A stretch of DNA of 64,000 nucleotides from Achromobacter xylosoxidans (GTDB lineage: Bacteria > Pseudomonadota > Gammaproteobacteria > Burkholderiales > Burkholderiaceae_B): positions 1 through 64,000 of the forward strand of contig NZ_MTLG01000053.1 in NCBI RefSeq assembly GCF_002192695.1, in the 5' to 3' direction. The translations under genes and the position numbers were made by a program. Numbering within the stretch: the stretch's first letter is position 1; each line of letters opens with the position of its first letter. The notes under the pieces were generated by a model, which saw nothing but the letters and a program-made list of their open reading frames with translations, ran no database searches and had not been told where the DNA came from. This document shows positions 44,817 to 52,789 of the stretch, in pieces.

Positions 44817-46904
44817 ATGCATTTACGTGGCATCGCCCTGGCTTCCATCTTCAGCGCGGCAAGCCTGCCCGCGCATGCGCAGTACGAGCAGCAACTGGGC
44901 CCGCTGGCCGGCGCGGTCAAGCAGCAGATGCTGGAGGGCTGGACCGCTGGCGTGCAGGATGGATGGTTCACCCTGCACAACGCGAACAAGGCCGACAGCG
45001 AACAGACCCTGTACATGAATGTCGGGCCGGCGCCGGAATCGGGCCGGGTGACCGACGTCAATGTGGTCGTCAAGTCTCCGAATCCGAAAGCGTCCATCGG
45101 CGTGGCGCTGAGCAACCGCGCCAACAAGAGCCTGTGCCTGCTCGAACTCACGGCCGACAAGAACACGCTGCTGTTCTGTCTGCAGGGGAAGGATCGCCGC
45201 GACATCGCTGCGCTGCCCAACATCGCGAAGCTGGACGGTACCGACCGCATCAGAGTGGTAGAACTGCCCGGCGCGGCCCGTTTCATCGTCAACGGCCAGC
45301 AGATCGGCGATGTCAGTAATGAGCCCGCCACGGGCGCCGAGCTGGGCATCATGGCCTACGACGTAGGCACCTTCGGCGTTGCCGACTTCAAGATCACGAT
45401 GACCGGCGGCCAATCCGGCGCGGCGCCGGCGGCCGGCACCTTGCCCGCGCGCGGCGGCAACGCAGGCGGGGGCACGGCGCAAAAGCCCCAGGCGCCGGCT
45501 CCGGCCGCTGGGCAGGGCGGCGGCGACTACAACCCGGCCCTGCCGGGGGAGGGCCCCTATCCGCGCTTTGGCGGCGACACCATGCGCATCGTGTCGGTGT
45601 ACATCGGCATCATGCGCAGCATCTTCATGCACGAGTTCGGGCACGCCCTGATCGGCGAGCTGGAACTGCCCTCGACGGGGGCGGAAGAGGACGCGGTCGA
45701 CATCTACTCGGCGCTGCAGATCGTCGAGCCGACCATGTATCCGTCGGACAACAAGGAAGTGAACACCATGGCGCAGGACGCGGCGAAGTACGCGGCCTTG
45801 CAGTGGTACTACAGCGGCAAGGTGGCCGAGCGCAGGGGCGCCGACGCCTCCTCGGCCTGGCAAGACGAGCACACAGGCGACCTGAAGCGCTTTCGCAACA
45901 TGCTCTGCATCATGTATGGCGGCAACCCCGCCGTGTTCGAGTCCATTGCCAAGCACGTCGGGCTGGAGGACCGGACCCGGGCGCGTTGCGCGGATGAATT
46001 CAACAAGCAGAACCGCGCCTGGAACAAGATCCTGGCGCCTCACACGCGCGTGGGCACTTGGACGCCCGAAGGTCAGCAGCCGGCGAATGCGCCCGGCGCG
46101 CCGGTGAAGGTGGTGTTCCAGCCGTCCAAGCGCAAGATCGGCAACTTGTTTGCGAACAATCTGTCCGAAGCGATCTCGAACAACATCAAGCTGCTGGGCG
46201 AACGCTATGTGCTGCCGCGTCCGGTCAACGTGGTGTTCAAGGACTGCGGCCAGCTCAACGCCTGGTACAGCCCGCGCGAAGGCTCGATCACCATGTGCTA
46301 TGAGCTGATCGAAAACATCGCGGTGATGATTTCCGACATCGAGATGGGCACCGTGGGCGGCGAGGTCGCGGCCCAGGGCGGCGGCGCCCCAGGCTCGGCC
46401 GCGCCGCGGCAGGAGCCGGCGCAGCCGGGGCAAGGCCTGCCTGCCAGCGCCATCGACGAGCTGAAGGACTTTGGCGTGCCGGCCACGACCATGCTGTTCA
46501 CCGCGCCGTACAAGGGACCGACGCCCAACAAGATCTACCGCGCCCAGGTGATCACGACCGCCGATCTGGTCGGGATGATCAAGAAAGACAAGAATCTCCT
46601 GATCATCGACACCAGCGGGCTGCGCGACACGGTGCCCATCGGCTATCCGCTGGCAGATGCGGGTTCGGACGGCAGCGTCACGGATCACCTGCAACAAGGC
46701 TTCGACGCCTGGCTGTTGAAGAACAACGGCGGCGATCGCAAGGCGCCGGTCGTGATCCTGGGCGCAGGCATGAACGACCGTACTGCCTACAACGCGGCGC
46801 TGCGCGCCGGTACGCTGGGCTGGACCGTGTACTGGTACCGCGGCGGCGTCGAGGCCTGGGTCGCGAACGGCCTGCCCACCACGTCGAGCATGCCGAAGAA
46901 ATAA
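44817..46904 (+). CDS. Exported putative metallopeptidase (DUF4344) fused to a rhodanese-like domain lacking the catalytic cysteine
   Basis: A 695-aa protein with a Sec signal (residues 1-21, ending AHAQ). A beta-rich N-terminal domain (about 25-195) resembles concanavalin-like sugar-binding folds. A Gly/Ala/Pro/Gln linker follows (about 200-240). Next is a DUF4344 zinc-peptidase-like domain with HEFGH at 272-276 and downstream acidic residues E290/E291/D292/D295. After a second flexible linker (about 510-545) comes a rhodanese-like domain (about 585-690, ending WYRGGVEAW). The loop that should carry the rhodanese Cys reads ILGAGMNDR (647-655) and has no cysteine. Single gene with its own terminator. 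Function unknown. Confidence 0.75.
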   Translation: MHLRGIALASIFSAASLPAHAQYEQQLGPLAGAVKQQMLEGWTAGVQDGWFTLHNANKADSEQTLYMNVGPAPESGRVTDVNVVVKSPNPKASIGVALSNRANKSLCLLELTADKNTLLFCLQGKDRRDIAALPNIAKLDGTDRIRVVELPGAARFIVNGQQIGDVSNEPATGAELGIMAYDVGTFGVADFKITMTGGQSGAAPAAGTLPARGGNAGGGTAQKPQAPAPAAGQGGGDYNPALPGEGPYPRFGGDTMRIVSVYIGIMRSIFMHEFGHALIGELELPSTGAEEDAVDIYSALQIVEPTMYPSDNKEVNTMAQDAAKYAALQWYYSGKVAERRGADASSAWQDEHTGDLKRFRNMLCIMYGGNPAVFESIAKHVGLEDRTRARCADEFNKQNRAWNKILAPHTRVGTWTPEGQQPANAPGAPVKVVFQPSKRKIGNLFANNLSEAISNNIKLLGERYVLPRPVNVVFKDCGQLNAWYSPREGSITMCYELIENIAVMISDIEMGTVGGEVAAQGGGAPGSAAPRQEPAQPGQGLPASAIDELKDFGVPATTMLFTAPYKGPTPNKIYRAQVITTADLVGMIKKDKNLLIIDTSGLRDTVPIGYPLADAGSDGSVTDHLQQGFDAWLLKNNGGDRKAPVVILGAGMNDRTAYNAALRAGTLGWTVYWYRGGVEAWVANGLPTTSSMPKK

Positions 46905-46924
46905 GCGATCGGCGGCCCTGCATG

Positions 46925-46964
46925 AAAAAACCCGTCTGCGGCATGCACCGCAGACGGGTTTTTT
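46925..46964. terminator. Bidirectional terminator between the metallopeptidase gene and ahpD
   Basis: AAAAAACCCGTCTGCGG (46925-46941) pairs perfectly with its complement at 46948-46964 over a CATGCA loop. A-tract and T-tract flank the GC stem, so it works on both strands of this convergent pair. Confidence 0.93.
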
Positions 46965-46979
46965 ATTGCGCGGGGCGGT

Positions 46980-47498
46980 TTACTTGCCTTGGGCAGCCAG
47001 CGCCAGGGCGGCGGCGTTGACCACGGCGGCGATGCGGCCCGCGTCGCGCAGCTGTTCGGTCGACAGGCCGTCGTTCTTCAGGTTCTCGTAGTGCGAAGCC
47101 ACGCAGAAATGGCACTTGCCGATGATGGAGGCGACCAGCGCGAACAGCTCGAAGCGCTTCTTTTCCACGCCGCCGTGGGTGGCGTAGGCGTTCATGCGCA
47201 ACTGGGCCGGCAGGCTCTTCAGTTGGGCGTCGCCGGTCATTTCGACGTAGGGATACCAGGTGTTGTTCATGCCCATGAGGGCCGAGGCCGTCAGCGCGGC
47301 ATTGGCGTCGCCTTCGGACAGGCCGCTCTTGAAGGCTTCGACCAGCACCGGGCTGCGCGCGGCATAGGCGGCGGACAGGGCGGCGCCGACGGCATCTTCG
47401 GGAGCCAGGGTCGAGCGGGCGATCACGGCGTCCAGATTCAGGCGGATATCCTTGGCCCAATCCGGCAGTTGTTCCTTAATGGTCGTAAGAAATTCCAT
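46980..47498 (-). CDS. ahpD: Alkyl hydroperoxide reductase AhpD
   Basis: A 172-aa carboxymuconolactone-decarboxylase-fold protein with the redox pair CHFC and the following VASHYEN (residues about 130-140), the AhpD signature. It keeps AhpC reduced and has some peroxidase activity of its own. It lies 74 nt downstream of ahpC with an intercistronic hairpin between them, and shares the convergent terminator. TAGGTAAAAGCT precedes the ATG as a modest ribosome site. Confidence 0.93.
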   Translation of the reverse strand: MEFLTTIKEQLPDWAKDIRLNLDAVIARSTLAPEDAVGAALSAAYAARSPVLVEAFKSGLSEGDANAALTASALMGMNNTWYPYVEMTGDAQLKSLPAQLRMNAYATHGGVEKKRFELFALVASIIGKCHFCVASHYENLKNDGLSTEQLRDAGRIAAVVNAAALALAAQGK

Positions 47499-47538
47499 AG
47501 CTTTTACCTATAATCTAGAGCAGTTAAAGCCCAGCGCA

Positions 47539-47556
47539 GGACCCGCAAGCGGGTCC
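47539..47556. other. Intercistronic hairpin between ahpC and ahpD
   Basis: GGACCCGC / GCGGGTCC with AA between is a perfect stem, enclosed by AGCCC / GGGCT a few bases out. There is no T-run on the minus strand, so it is more likely a partial attenuator or mRNA-end stabiliser than a full terminator. It would let ahpC be made in excess over ahpD. Confidence 0.5.
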
Positions 47557-47572
47557 CGGGCCGGGCTGGAAA

Positions 47573-48121
47573 TTACAGCGTGGCGCCGCCAACCGTACGG
47601 TTGCACGGGCACAGCTCGTCGGTTTGCAGGCCGTCGAGCAGACGCAGAACTTCTTCCGGGTTACGGCCGACGTTCAGGTTGTTCACCGAAACGTGCTGGA
47701 TCGTGTTGTCCGGATCAACGATGAAGGTGGCGCGCAGGGCAACGCCAGCACCCTTTTCACGCACGCCCAGCTGGTCGATCAGGGCGCCGGTGGTGTCGCC
47801 GAATTGGTAGTGACCCAGCTTGTTCAGGTCCGGGTGCTCACGGCGCCAGGCCAGCTTGACGAATTCGTTGTCGCTCGAACCGCCCAGCAGGACGGCGTCG
47901 CGGTCTTCGAAATCCTTGGCCAGCTTGTTGAAGCCGACGATTTCGGTCGGGCAAACAAACGTGAAGTCTTTCGGGTAGAAGTAGATGACCTTCCACTTGC
48001 CGGGGAACGAGCTTTCGGTGATGTCTTCAAACGCCGACACGCCGTTTTCTTCGTGCTGGTTGAAGCCGGGCTTGACGCCGGTGACCTTGAAGGGCTCGAG
48101 TTTGTCGCCAACAGTTTTCAT
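47573..48121 (-). CDS. ahpC: Alkyl hydroperoxide reductase AhpC (peroxiredoxin)
   Basis: A 182-aa two-cysteine peroxiredoxin that reduces organic peroxides. The peroxidatic cysteine is in DFTFVCPTEIVGF (about residue 57), and the C-terminal DELCPCNRTV supplies two resolving cysteines, as in AhpC that partners with AhpD. No ahpF is nearby, which agrees with AhpD as reductant. The ATG has GGGAG 8 nt upstream, and a convincing promoter lies in the end of the preceding gene risS. Confidence 0.96.
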   Translation of the reverse strand: MKTVGDKLEPFKVTGVKPGFNQHEENGVSAFEDITESSFPGKWKVIYFYPKDFTFVCPTEIVGFNKLAKDFEDRDAVLLGGSSDNEFVKLAWRREHPDLNKLGHYQFGDTTGALIDQLGVREKGAGVALRATFIVDPDNTIQHVSVNNLNVGRNPEEVLRLLDGLQTDELCPCNRTVGGATL

Positions 48122-48142
48122 GTTTACTCCCAGTTGTTGGTG

Positions 48143-48172
48143 GAATTAAGGCTGCGCCTCAAACCTTAATTC
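48143..48172. promoter_or_regulatory. Inverted repeat over the ahpC -10 and start point
   Basis: GAATTAAGG (48143-48151) and CCTTAATTC (48164-48172) form a perfect 9-bp inverted repeat with a 12-nt spacer, overlapping the -10 box. It is placed like a repressor operator or a 5' stem-loop. It does not match the OxyR spacing as I know it. Confidence 0.45.
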
Positions 48173-48197
48173 TACGCTATGGATTTTCGTTGTCTAA
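48169..48197 (-). promoter_or_regulatory. Sigma70 promoter of ahpC
   Basis: On the minus strand, TTAGAC (48197-48192), a 17-nt spacer and TAGAAT (48174-48169). The start would be near 48162, giving a leader of about 40 nt. It lies within the last codons of risS. Confidence 0.6.
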
Positions 48198-49571
48198 TTG
48201 ATAATTCCTAAACTTCGCTTTGGGCAACTCTATCCTTGCGGTCAGGCCGCCGCCCTCGCGAGGCAGCATGCGCAACGAGCCGCCGACGTGCTTGAGCAGG
48301 CGTTCGACGATGGCCAGGCCCAGCCCCGCGCCGCTGACGCCGGTGCGCGCCGCCTCGCCGCGCGAGAACGGCCGCAGCAGGCGGTCTACGTCTTCGGGGG
48401 CGATGCCGGGACCGCGGTCGGACACCTCGATCACGATCATGGAGCCTTCAGCTTGCAGTGTCATGACGAGATGCGCCATGCCGTCGGCGGAACGGCCGTA
48501 GCGGCGGGCGTTCTCGATCAGGTTGCTGACGATGCGCTTGAGGTCCAGCGCCGTGATGCGGGCGCGCAGGCCCGGTTCCAGCGTGGCGTCCAGCTCCCCG
48601 CCCAGGGACGCGGTATGGCTGCGTTCGCGTTCGTAGAGTTCGGCCAGCACGGCGGAAATGTCCGTGGCCAATTGCGGCAGCGTGCCGGCGGGGCGCGCGT
48701 ACTCCATCAATTGGCCGATGCTGTGGTCGATCTGGCCCAGGTCTTCGTCGATGGCCTGGCGGGCGTCCTCGGAGACCCCGCTCAACTCGATCTCCAGCCG
48801 CATGCGCGCCAGCGGCGTGCGCAGGTCGTGCGAGATCCCCGCCAGCATCAGCTCGCGGTCGGCCTCCGCCTGCCTGAGATCCTTGGCCATGCGGTTGAAC
48901 GAGGCGTTCAGGTCGCGGATCTCCAGCGGCCCCTGTTCGGGCAGGGCCGCAGGGGTTTCGCCCCGCGACAGCACCTGGGCGGCCCGGGCCAGCCGCGATA
49001 GCGGCCGGTTGACGAAGCCCACGCTGACCGCGGCGCCCACCAGGGACAGCAGCAGCGCCGTGGCACCCCAGCCCAGCCATTCGATCCCACCCGTCAGGCC
49101 GATCTGCTCGCGCTCGAACACCAGCCAGTACAGGTCTTTTTCGATCTGGAAGCTGACCCAGAAGCCGGGCACCTGGTTCACGCCCCAGGCAATCTGCGTT
49201 TCCGGGCCGAAGCGCGTGCGGATGTGCTGGGCAACGCGTTGCCAGTAGTCGTCGTCGGGGAGGGCTTCGGCGAAGTCGGTGACCTCGCGCGGATAGACCT
49301 GGATGCCTTCGTTGGTGGCCAGGTCCAGCAGCAGCTTGCTGCGTTCGTCGTTATGCGAATAGATCAGCGCGGTGCGCGTGATATTGACGGCCGTGATCAC
49401 CCGCTGCGCCATCTGGTTGGCGCGCGGTCCCAGCTCCATGCTGAAAAATACTTGTAGCCACGCGCCCAGGGAGACGAGCATCAGCGCGGCGAGCAACAGG
49501 AACGTGCGGCCGAACAAGCCGAGCCGCAAACGTGATGTCAGGTTCCTGAAGGTTCTGCGCAAGCGGGGCAC
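48177..49571 (-). CDS. risS: Sensor histidine kinase, EnvZ/RisS type
   Basis: A 464-aa membrane kinase. TM1 (about residues 17-40), a periplasmic sensing loop of about 110 aa, TM2 (about 155-178), a HAMP linker, the phosphoacceptor ISHDLRTPLARMRLE (His about residue 258) and an HATPase domain with N, G1 (DRGPGI) and G2 (GAGLGLAIVE) boxes are all intact. The GTG at 49571 is chosen for its GGAG 9 nt upstream. A TTG at 49628 would overlap risA. It follows the response regulator risA by 34 nt. In Bordetella the RisAS pair responds to envelope and acid/intracellular cues. Confidence 0.85.
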   Translation of the reverse strand: MPRLRRTFRNLTSRLRLGLFGRTFLLLAALMLVSLGAWLQVFFSMELGPRANQMAQRVITAVNITRTALIYSHNDERSKLLLDLATNEGIQVYPREVTDFAEALPDDDYWQRVAQHIRTRFGPETQIAWGVNQVPGFWVSFQIEKDLYWLVFEREQIGLTGGIEWLGWGATALLLSLVGAAVSVGFVNRPLSRLARAAQVLSRGETPAALPEQGPLEIRDLNASFNRMAKDLRQAEADRELMLAGISHDLRTPLARMRLEIELSGVSEDARQAIDEDLGQIDHSIGQLMEYARPAGTLPQLATDISAVLAELYERERSHTASLGGELDATLEPGLRARITALDLKRIVSNLIENARRYGRSADGMAHLVMTLQAEGSMIVIEVSDRGPGIAPEDVDRLLRPFSRGEAARTGVSGAGLGLAIVERLLKHVGGSLRMLPREGGGLTARIELPKAKFRNYQLDNENP

Positions 49572-49605
49572 GAGGCTGCGCTCCTGCCCGGGGCGGGCGA
49601 GCCGG

Positions 49606-50340
49606 TCAGCTACCACCGTCCGGCACAAACACGTATCCGAGACCCCAGACGGTCTGGATGAATACGGGCTTGGACGGATTCGGTTCGATCAGCTTGCGCA
49701 GGCGCGAGATCTGCACGTCCAGGCTGCGATCGAAGGCTTCGTATTCGCGGCCGCGCGCCAGTTCCATGAGCTTGTCGCGCGACAGCGGGATCTTGGGGTG
49801 GCGGGCGAACACCTTCAGCACCGAGAATTCGCCGGTGGTGATGGGCACCTGTTCGCCGTTGCGCGTGAGCGTGCGGGTGGACAGGTTCAGCGTGTAGGGG
49901 CCGAAGGCGATGGATTCGTTTTCCTGGCTGGGGGCGCCGGGATGTTCCTCGGTGCCGCGGCGGCGCAGGATCGCGTTGATCCGCGCCAGCAGTTCCCGGG
50001 GATTGAACGGCTTGGACAGGTAGTCGTCCGCGCCCATTTCCAGGCCGACGATGCGGTCGATTTCTTCCGCCTTGGCCGTCAGCATGATGATGGGGGTGTT
50101 GTCGTGACCACCGCGCAGCCGGCGACAGATGGACAGGCCATCTTCGCCAGGCAGCATCAGATCCAGCACGAGCAGGTCGAAATGCTCGCGTTGCCAGAGT
50201 TTGCCCATCTCTTTGGCGTCTTCGGCAACGAAAACGTTGAATCCCTGTTCGGATAAATACCGACGCAGCAAATCGCGCAAGCGCGGATCATCGTCGACGA
50301 CGAGGATTTTTCGGGTGGGGGTGGTGTTTTGCGTATTCAT
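49606..50340 (-). CDS. risA: OmpR-family response regulator RisA
   Basis: A 244-aa regulator. The receiver domain has the acidic pocket VVDDDPRLRD, phosphoacceptor Asp in LLVLDLMLPGEDG (about residue 60), and conserved Thr/Ala and Lys in LTAK and LSKPFNP. A winged-helix DNA-binding domain ends VQTVWGLGYVFVPDG-like. It closely resembles OmpR and Bordetella RisA. Encoded before its kinase. The 142-nt gap toward tsaB serves as a divergent control region. Confidence 0.9.
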   Translation of the reverse strand: MNTQNTTPTRKILVVDDDPRLRDLLRRYLSEQGFNVFVAEDAKEMGKLWQREHFDLLVLDLMLPGEDGLSICRRLRGGHDNTPIIMLTAKAEEIDRIVGLEMGADDYLSKPFNPRELLARINAILRRRGTEEHPGAPSQENESIAFGPYTLNLSTRTLTRNGEQVPITTGEFSVLKVFARHPKIPLSRDKLMELARGREYEAFDRSLDVQISRLRKLIEPNPSKPVFIQTVWGLGYVFVPDGGS

Positions 50341-50468
50341 GGCCGGAAATGTAACAGTGGCAAGAACCAGCGGCTAGTGGGCGTTCACAAGATATTACAC
50401 ATTGCGATCCATGGTTGAAATCCCCCCGGCATCCCCCTGATAACCGGGGGCGGAGCCGGAGTATTTCG

Positions 50469-50474
50469 TACAAT
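50469..50474 (+). promoter_or_regulatory. -10 box directly before tsaB-rimI
   Basis: TACAAT lies 8 nt before the ATG at 50483, with no Shine-Dalgarno sequence. Transcription would begin within two bases of the start codon, suggesting a leaderless message. No clear -35 hexamer. Confidence 0.4.
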
Positions 50475-50482
50475 CTGCACCT

Positions 50483-51730
50483 ATGGAACTAAACCTGCTG
50501 GCTTTGGAAACCTCTTCGTCCCGTTGCGGCGTGGCCCTGTTGCGGGCGGTCGATGGCCGCCTGGAGGTCAGCGTCAGGGAACATGAAGGCTCCCAGGAGC
50601 ACGCGGAACGGCTCTTGCCCATGGCCAACGAGCTGCTGGCGGCGTCCGGACTGGCGCCAGCCGCCTTGCACGCGGTGGCTTTTGGCCAGGGTCCGGGCGG
50701 ATTCACCGGCCTGCGGGTGGCCTGCGGAGTGGCCCAAGGCATGGGCCTGGGCCTGGGCATCCCGGTACTTCCCATTGTCTCTCATCAGGCGGTCGCCGCA
50801 CAGGTGGAAGCCACGCCGGCCGACGCGATCGTGGTCGCGCTGGATGCACGCATGAGCGAGGTCTATCTGGCCGTCTATCGCCAGGCATCCGTTTCGGATG
50901 GCGAAATCACCTGGGAGGTCCTGCAGGCGCCGCTGCTGATCGCGGCGGCCGAGGTCGTGCCCTGGACCGCCCACCACCTGCCGGCCTGGTCGGCGCGGGC
51001 GGGCCGGCCGCTGGCGCCGGTGTTGGCCGGCGATGCCTGGGTTGCCTACGCGTCCGATATGCAATTCCCCGGAGAATGGCGCCGCGCCGACGCGCAGCGG
51101 CCGGAAGCGGCCAGCGTCGCCCGTTTGGGGCGGCAGGGCTGGATGCGGGGCGAGGCCGTGGCGCCTGAGCTGGCCGCGCCGCTCTATGTGCGCGACAAGG
51201 TGGCATTCACCACCGCCGAGCGCATGCGGGGCGAGGGCGGCAATCCGAAAGCCCAGTCGCTGGTCGTTTCGGCTCCCCAGCCCATGACCGACGCCGATCT
51301 GGACGAGGTCGTGGCGCTGGAGGCCCATGTGCAGGCCTTTCCCTGGACGCGCGGCAATTTCGTGGACGCCCTGGCTGCGGGCTACGGCGCCTGGGTGCTG
51401 CGGCGCGAAGGCAAGCTGGCGGGGTTCTGCGTGCTCATGTTCGCGCCCGATGTGGCGCACCTGCTGGTGATCGCGGTGGCCAAGCCGCTGCACCGCCAAG
51501 GCCTGGGCGGCGTGCTGCTCGACTGGTGTGAGCAGCAGGCGCGCGAACGCGGCGTGGAGGGCGTGCTGCTGGAGGTGCGCCCGTCCAACGAGTCGGCCAT
51601 CGGTTTCTACAAGCGGCACGGCTATCTGCAGATCGGCGTGCGCCGGGGCTATTACCCGGCGGAGAAGGGCGGCAGGGAAGATGCCCTGGTCATGCAGAAG
51701 CGCTTCGCGGCGGATGGAGCGGCGGCATGA
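50483..51730 (+). CDS. tsaB: Fused TsaB (t6A tRNA modification) and RimI (protein N-acetyltransferase)
   Basis: A 415-aa two-domain protein. Residues about 1-250 are TsaB, the partner of TsaD/TsaE in making threonylcarbamoyladenosine at tRNA position 37 (LLALETSSSRCGVAL, FGQGPGGFTGLRVACGVAQG). Residues about 265-410 are a GNAT acetyltransferase like RimI, which acetylates the ribosomal protein S18 N-terminus (HRQGLGGVLLDWC acetyl-CoA loop, EVRPSNESAIGFYKRHGY). In E. coli these are separate genes. The frame is continuous with no stop, and a linker joins the domains near 250-265. The stop overlaps the next gene (ATGA). Confidence 0.93.
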   Translation: MELNLLALETSSSRCGVALLRAVDGRLEVSVREHEGSQEHAERLLPMANELLAASGLAPAALHAVAFGQGPGGFTGLRVACGVAQGMGLGLGIPVLPIVSHQAVAAQVEATPADAIVVALDARMSEVYLAVYRQASVSDGEITWEVLQAPLLIAAAEVVPWTAHHLPAWSARAGRPLAPVLAGDAWVAYASDMQFPGEWRRADAQRPEAASVARLGRQGWMRGEAVAPELAAPLYVRDKVAFTTAERMRGEGGNPKAQSLVVSAPQPMTDADLDEVVALEAHVQAFPWTRGNFVDALAAGYGAWVLRREGKLAGFCVLMFAPDVAHLLVIAVAKPLHRQGLGGVLLDWCEQQARERGVEGVLLEVRPSNESAIGFYKRHGYLQIGVRRGYYPAEKGGREDALVMQKRFAADGAAA

Positions 51731-52710
51731 GCCAGCCCAACGTAGCACCGCCGCCGGTCGCGCCCCGCGTCAATCCGCTGCAGCGCATCTGGCTGCGCGA
51801 ACTCGGCATGGAGCGGCTGTGGCTGCGCCCGGCTCCTGCGCCCAGCAGGCCCGCAGTCGAGGCGCAAGTCATTGTTTCGAAGGCGGTTTTGCCGGCTTCG
51901 GTACAGGCGCCCGTGGTCGAGGCGCCGCCCGCGCCGCCGTCGGTCGAGGTCGCTGCGCCGGTTGCCGCGCAACCTGCAAGCGAGACGTCGAGCCCCGTAG
52001 CGGTGAAGCCCGCCGAGCCCGTTTCCGGCCGTCCCGGCATCCCGGCTTCGATCCTGAACCGCAGCGGCCCGCCGCCGCGTCCGGTCCCCAAGGCGGAGGC
52101 CGAGGCTGCGCCACCGCCGCCGGTGCCGGTGGCCGAAGCGATCCGCAATTCGACGCTGGAAGAAATGCACGACCAGGTCGTGGCCTGCGCTGCCTGCGGC
52201 CTGTGCAAGGGCCGCCGCAATGCGGTCTTCGGCCATGGCGGCCAGCCCACGCGCTGGCTGGTGGTGGGCGAGGCGCCGGGCGAGCAAGAGGACCGGCAAG
52301 GGCAGCCCTTCGTGGGCCGCTCCGGGCAGTTGCTGGACGCCATGCTGTCGTCGGTGTCCATGAGCCGCGAGCGCGACGTGTTCATTACCAACGTCATCAA
52401 GTGCCGCCCGCCTGGCAACCGCAATCCCAAGCCCGAGGAAATCGCGGCTTGCAGTCCCTACCTGATGCGCCAGATCGCGCTGCTCAAGCCTGAACGGATC
52501 CTGGTGCTGGGCCGTTTCGCCGCCCAGACGCTGCTGGGCACGGACGCGACGATAGGCAGCCTGCGCGGCCGCATCCACCCGTTGAAGACGGACGAAGGGC
52601 GGGAGATCCCGGTGGTCGTCAGCTACCACCCCGCCTACCTGCTGCGCAGCCCCAGCGAGAAGGCGCGCGCCTGGCAGGACCTGCGGCTGGCGGTGGCGCA
52701 GCTGGCCTGA
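51727..52710 (+). CDS. Type 4 (iron-sulfur) uracil-DNA glycosylase
   Basis: A 327-aa DNA repair enzyme. The iron-sulfur cysteines are CAAC (about residue 155) with a later pair in VIKCRPPGNRNPKPEEIAAC. The active-site motif VVGEAPGEQEDRQGQPFVGRSGQLL and the VVVSYHPAYLLRS motif match family 4 UDGs. The first 135 residues are an Ala/Pro/Val-rich, low-complexity extension, where family members are usually 200-250 aa. It starts in the stop codon of tsaB-rimI. Confidence 0.92.
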   Translation: MSQPNVAPPPVAPRVNPLQRIWLRELGMERLWLRPAPAPSRPAVEAQVIVSKAVLPASVQAPVVEAPPAPPSVEVAAPVAAQPASETSSPVAVKPAEPVSGRPGIPASILNRSGPPPRPVPKAEAEAAPPPPVPVAEAIRNSTLEEMHDQVVACAACGLCKGRRNAVFGHGGQPTRWLVVGEAPGEQEDRQGQPFVGRSGQLLDAMLSSVSMSRERDVFITNVIKCRPPGNRNPKPEEIAACSPYLMRQIALLKPERILVLGRFAAQTLLGTDATIGSLRGRIHPLKTDEGREIPVVVSYHPAYLLRSPSEKARAWQDLRLAVAQLA

Positions 52711-52740
52711 GGCCCGGCTGGGCAAGTCTAGTGGCAAAGA

Positions 52741-52767
52741 AAAACCGGGCATGAGCCCGGTTTTTTT
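52741..52767. terminator. Terminator between the glycosylase gene and lplT
   Basis: AAAACCGGGC / GCCCGGTTTT around ATGA, with the T-run reaching 52767. Placed between convergent genes and usable on both strands. Confidence 0.92.
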
Positions 52768-52789
52768 CATTGCAGTGGAATCGCCACGC

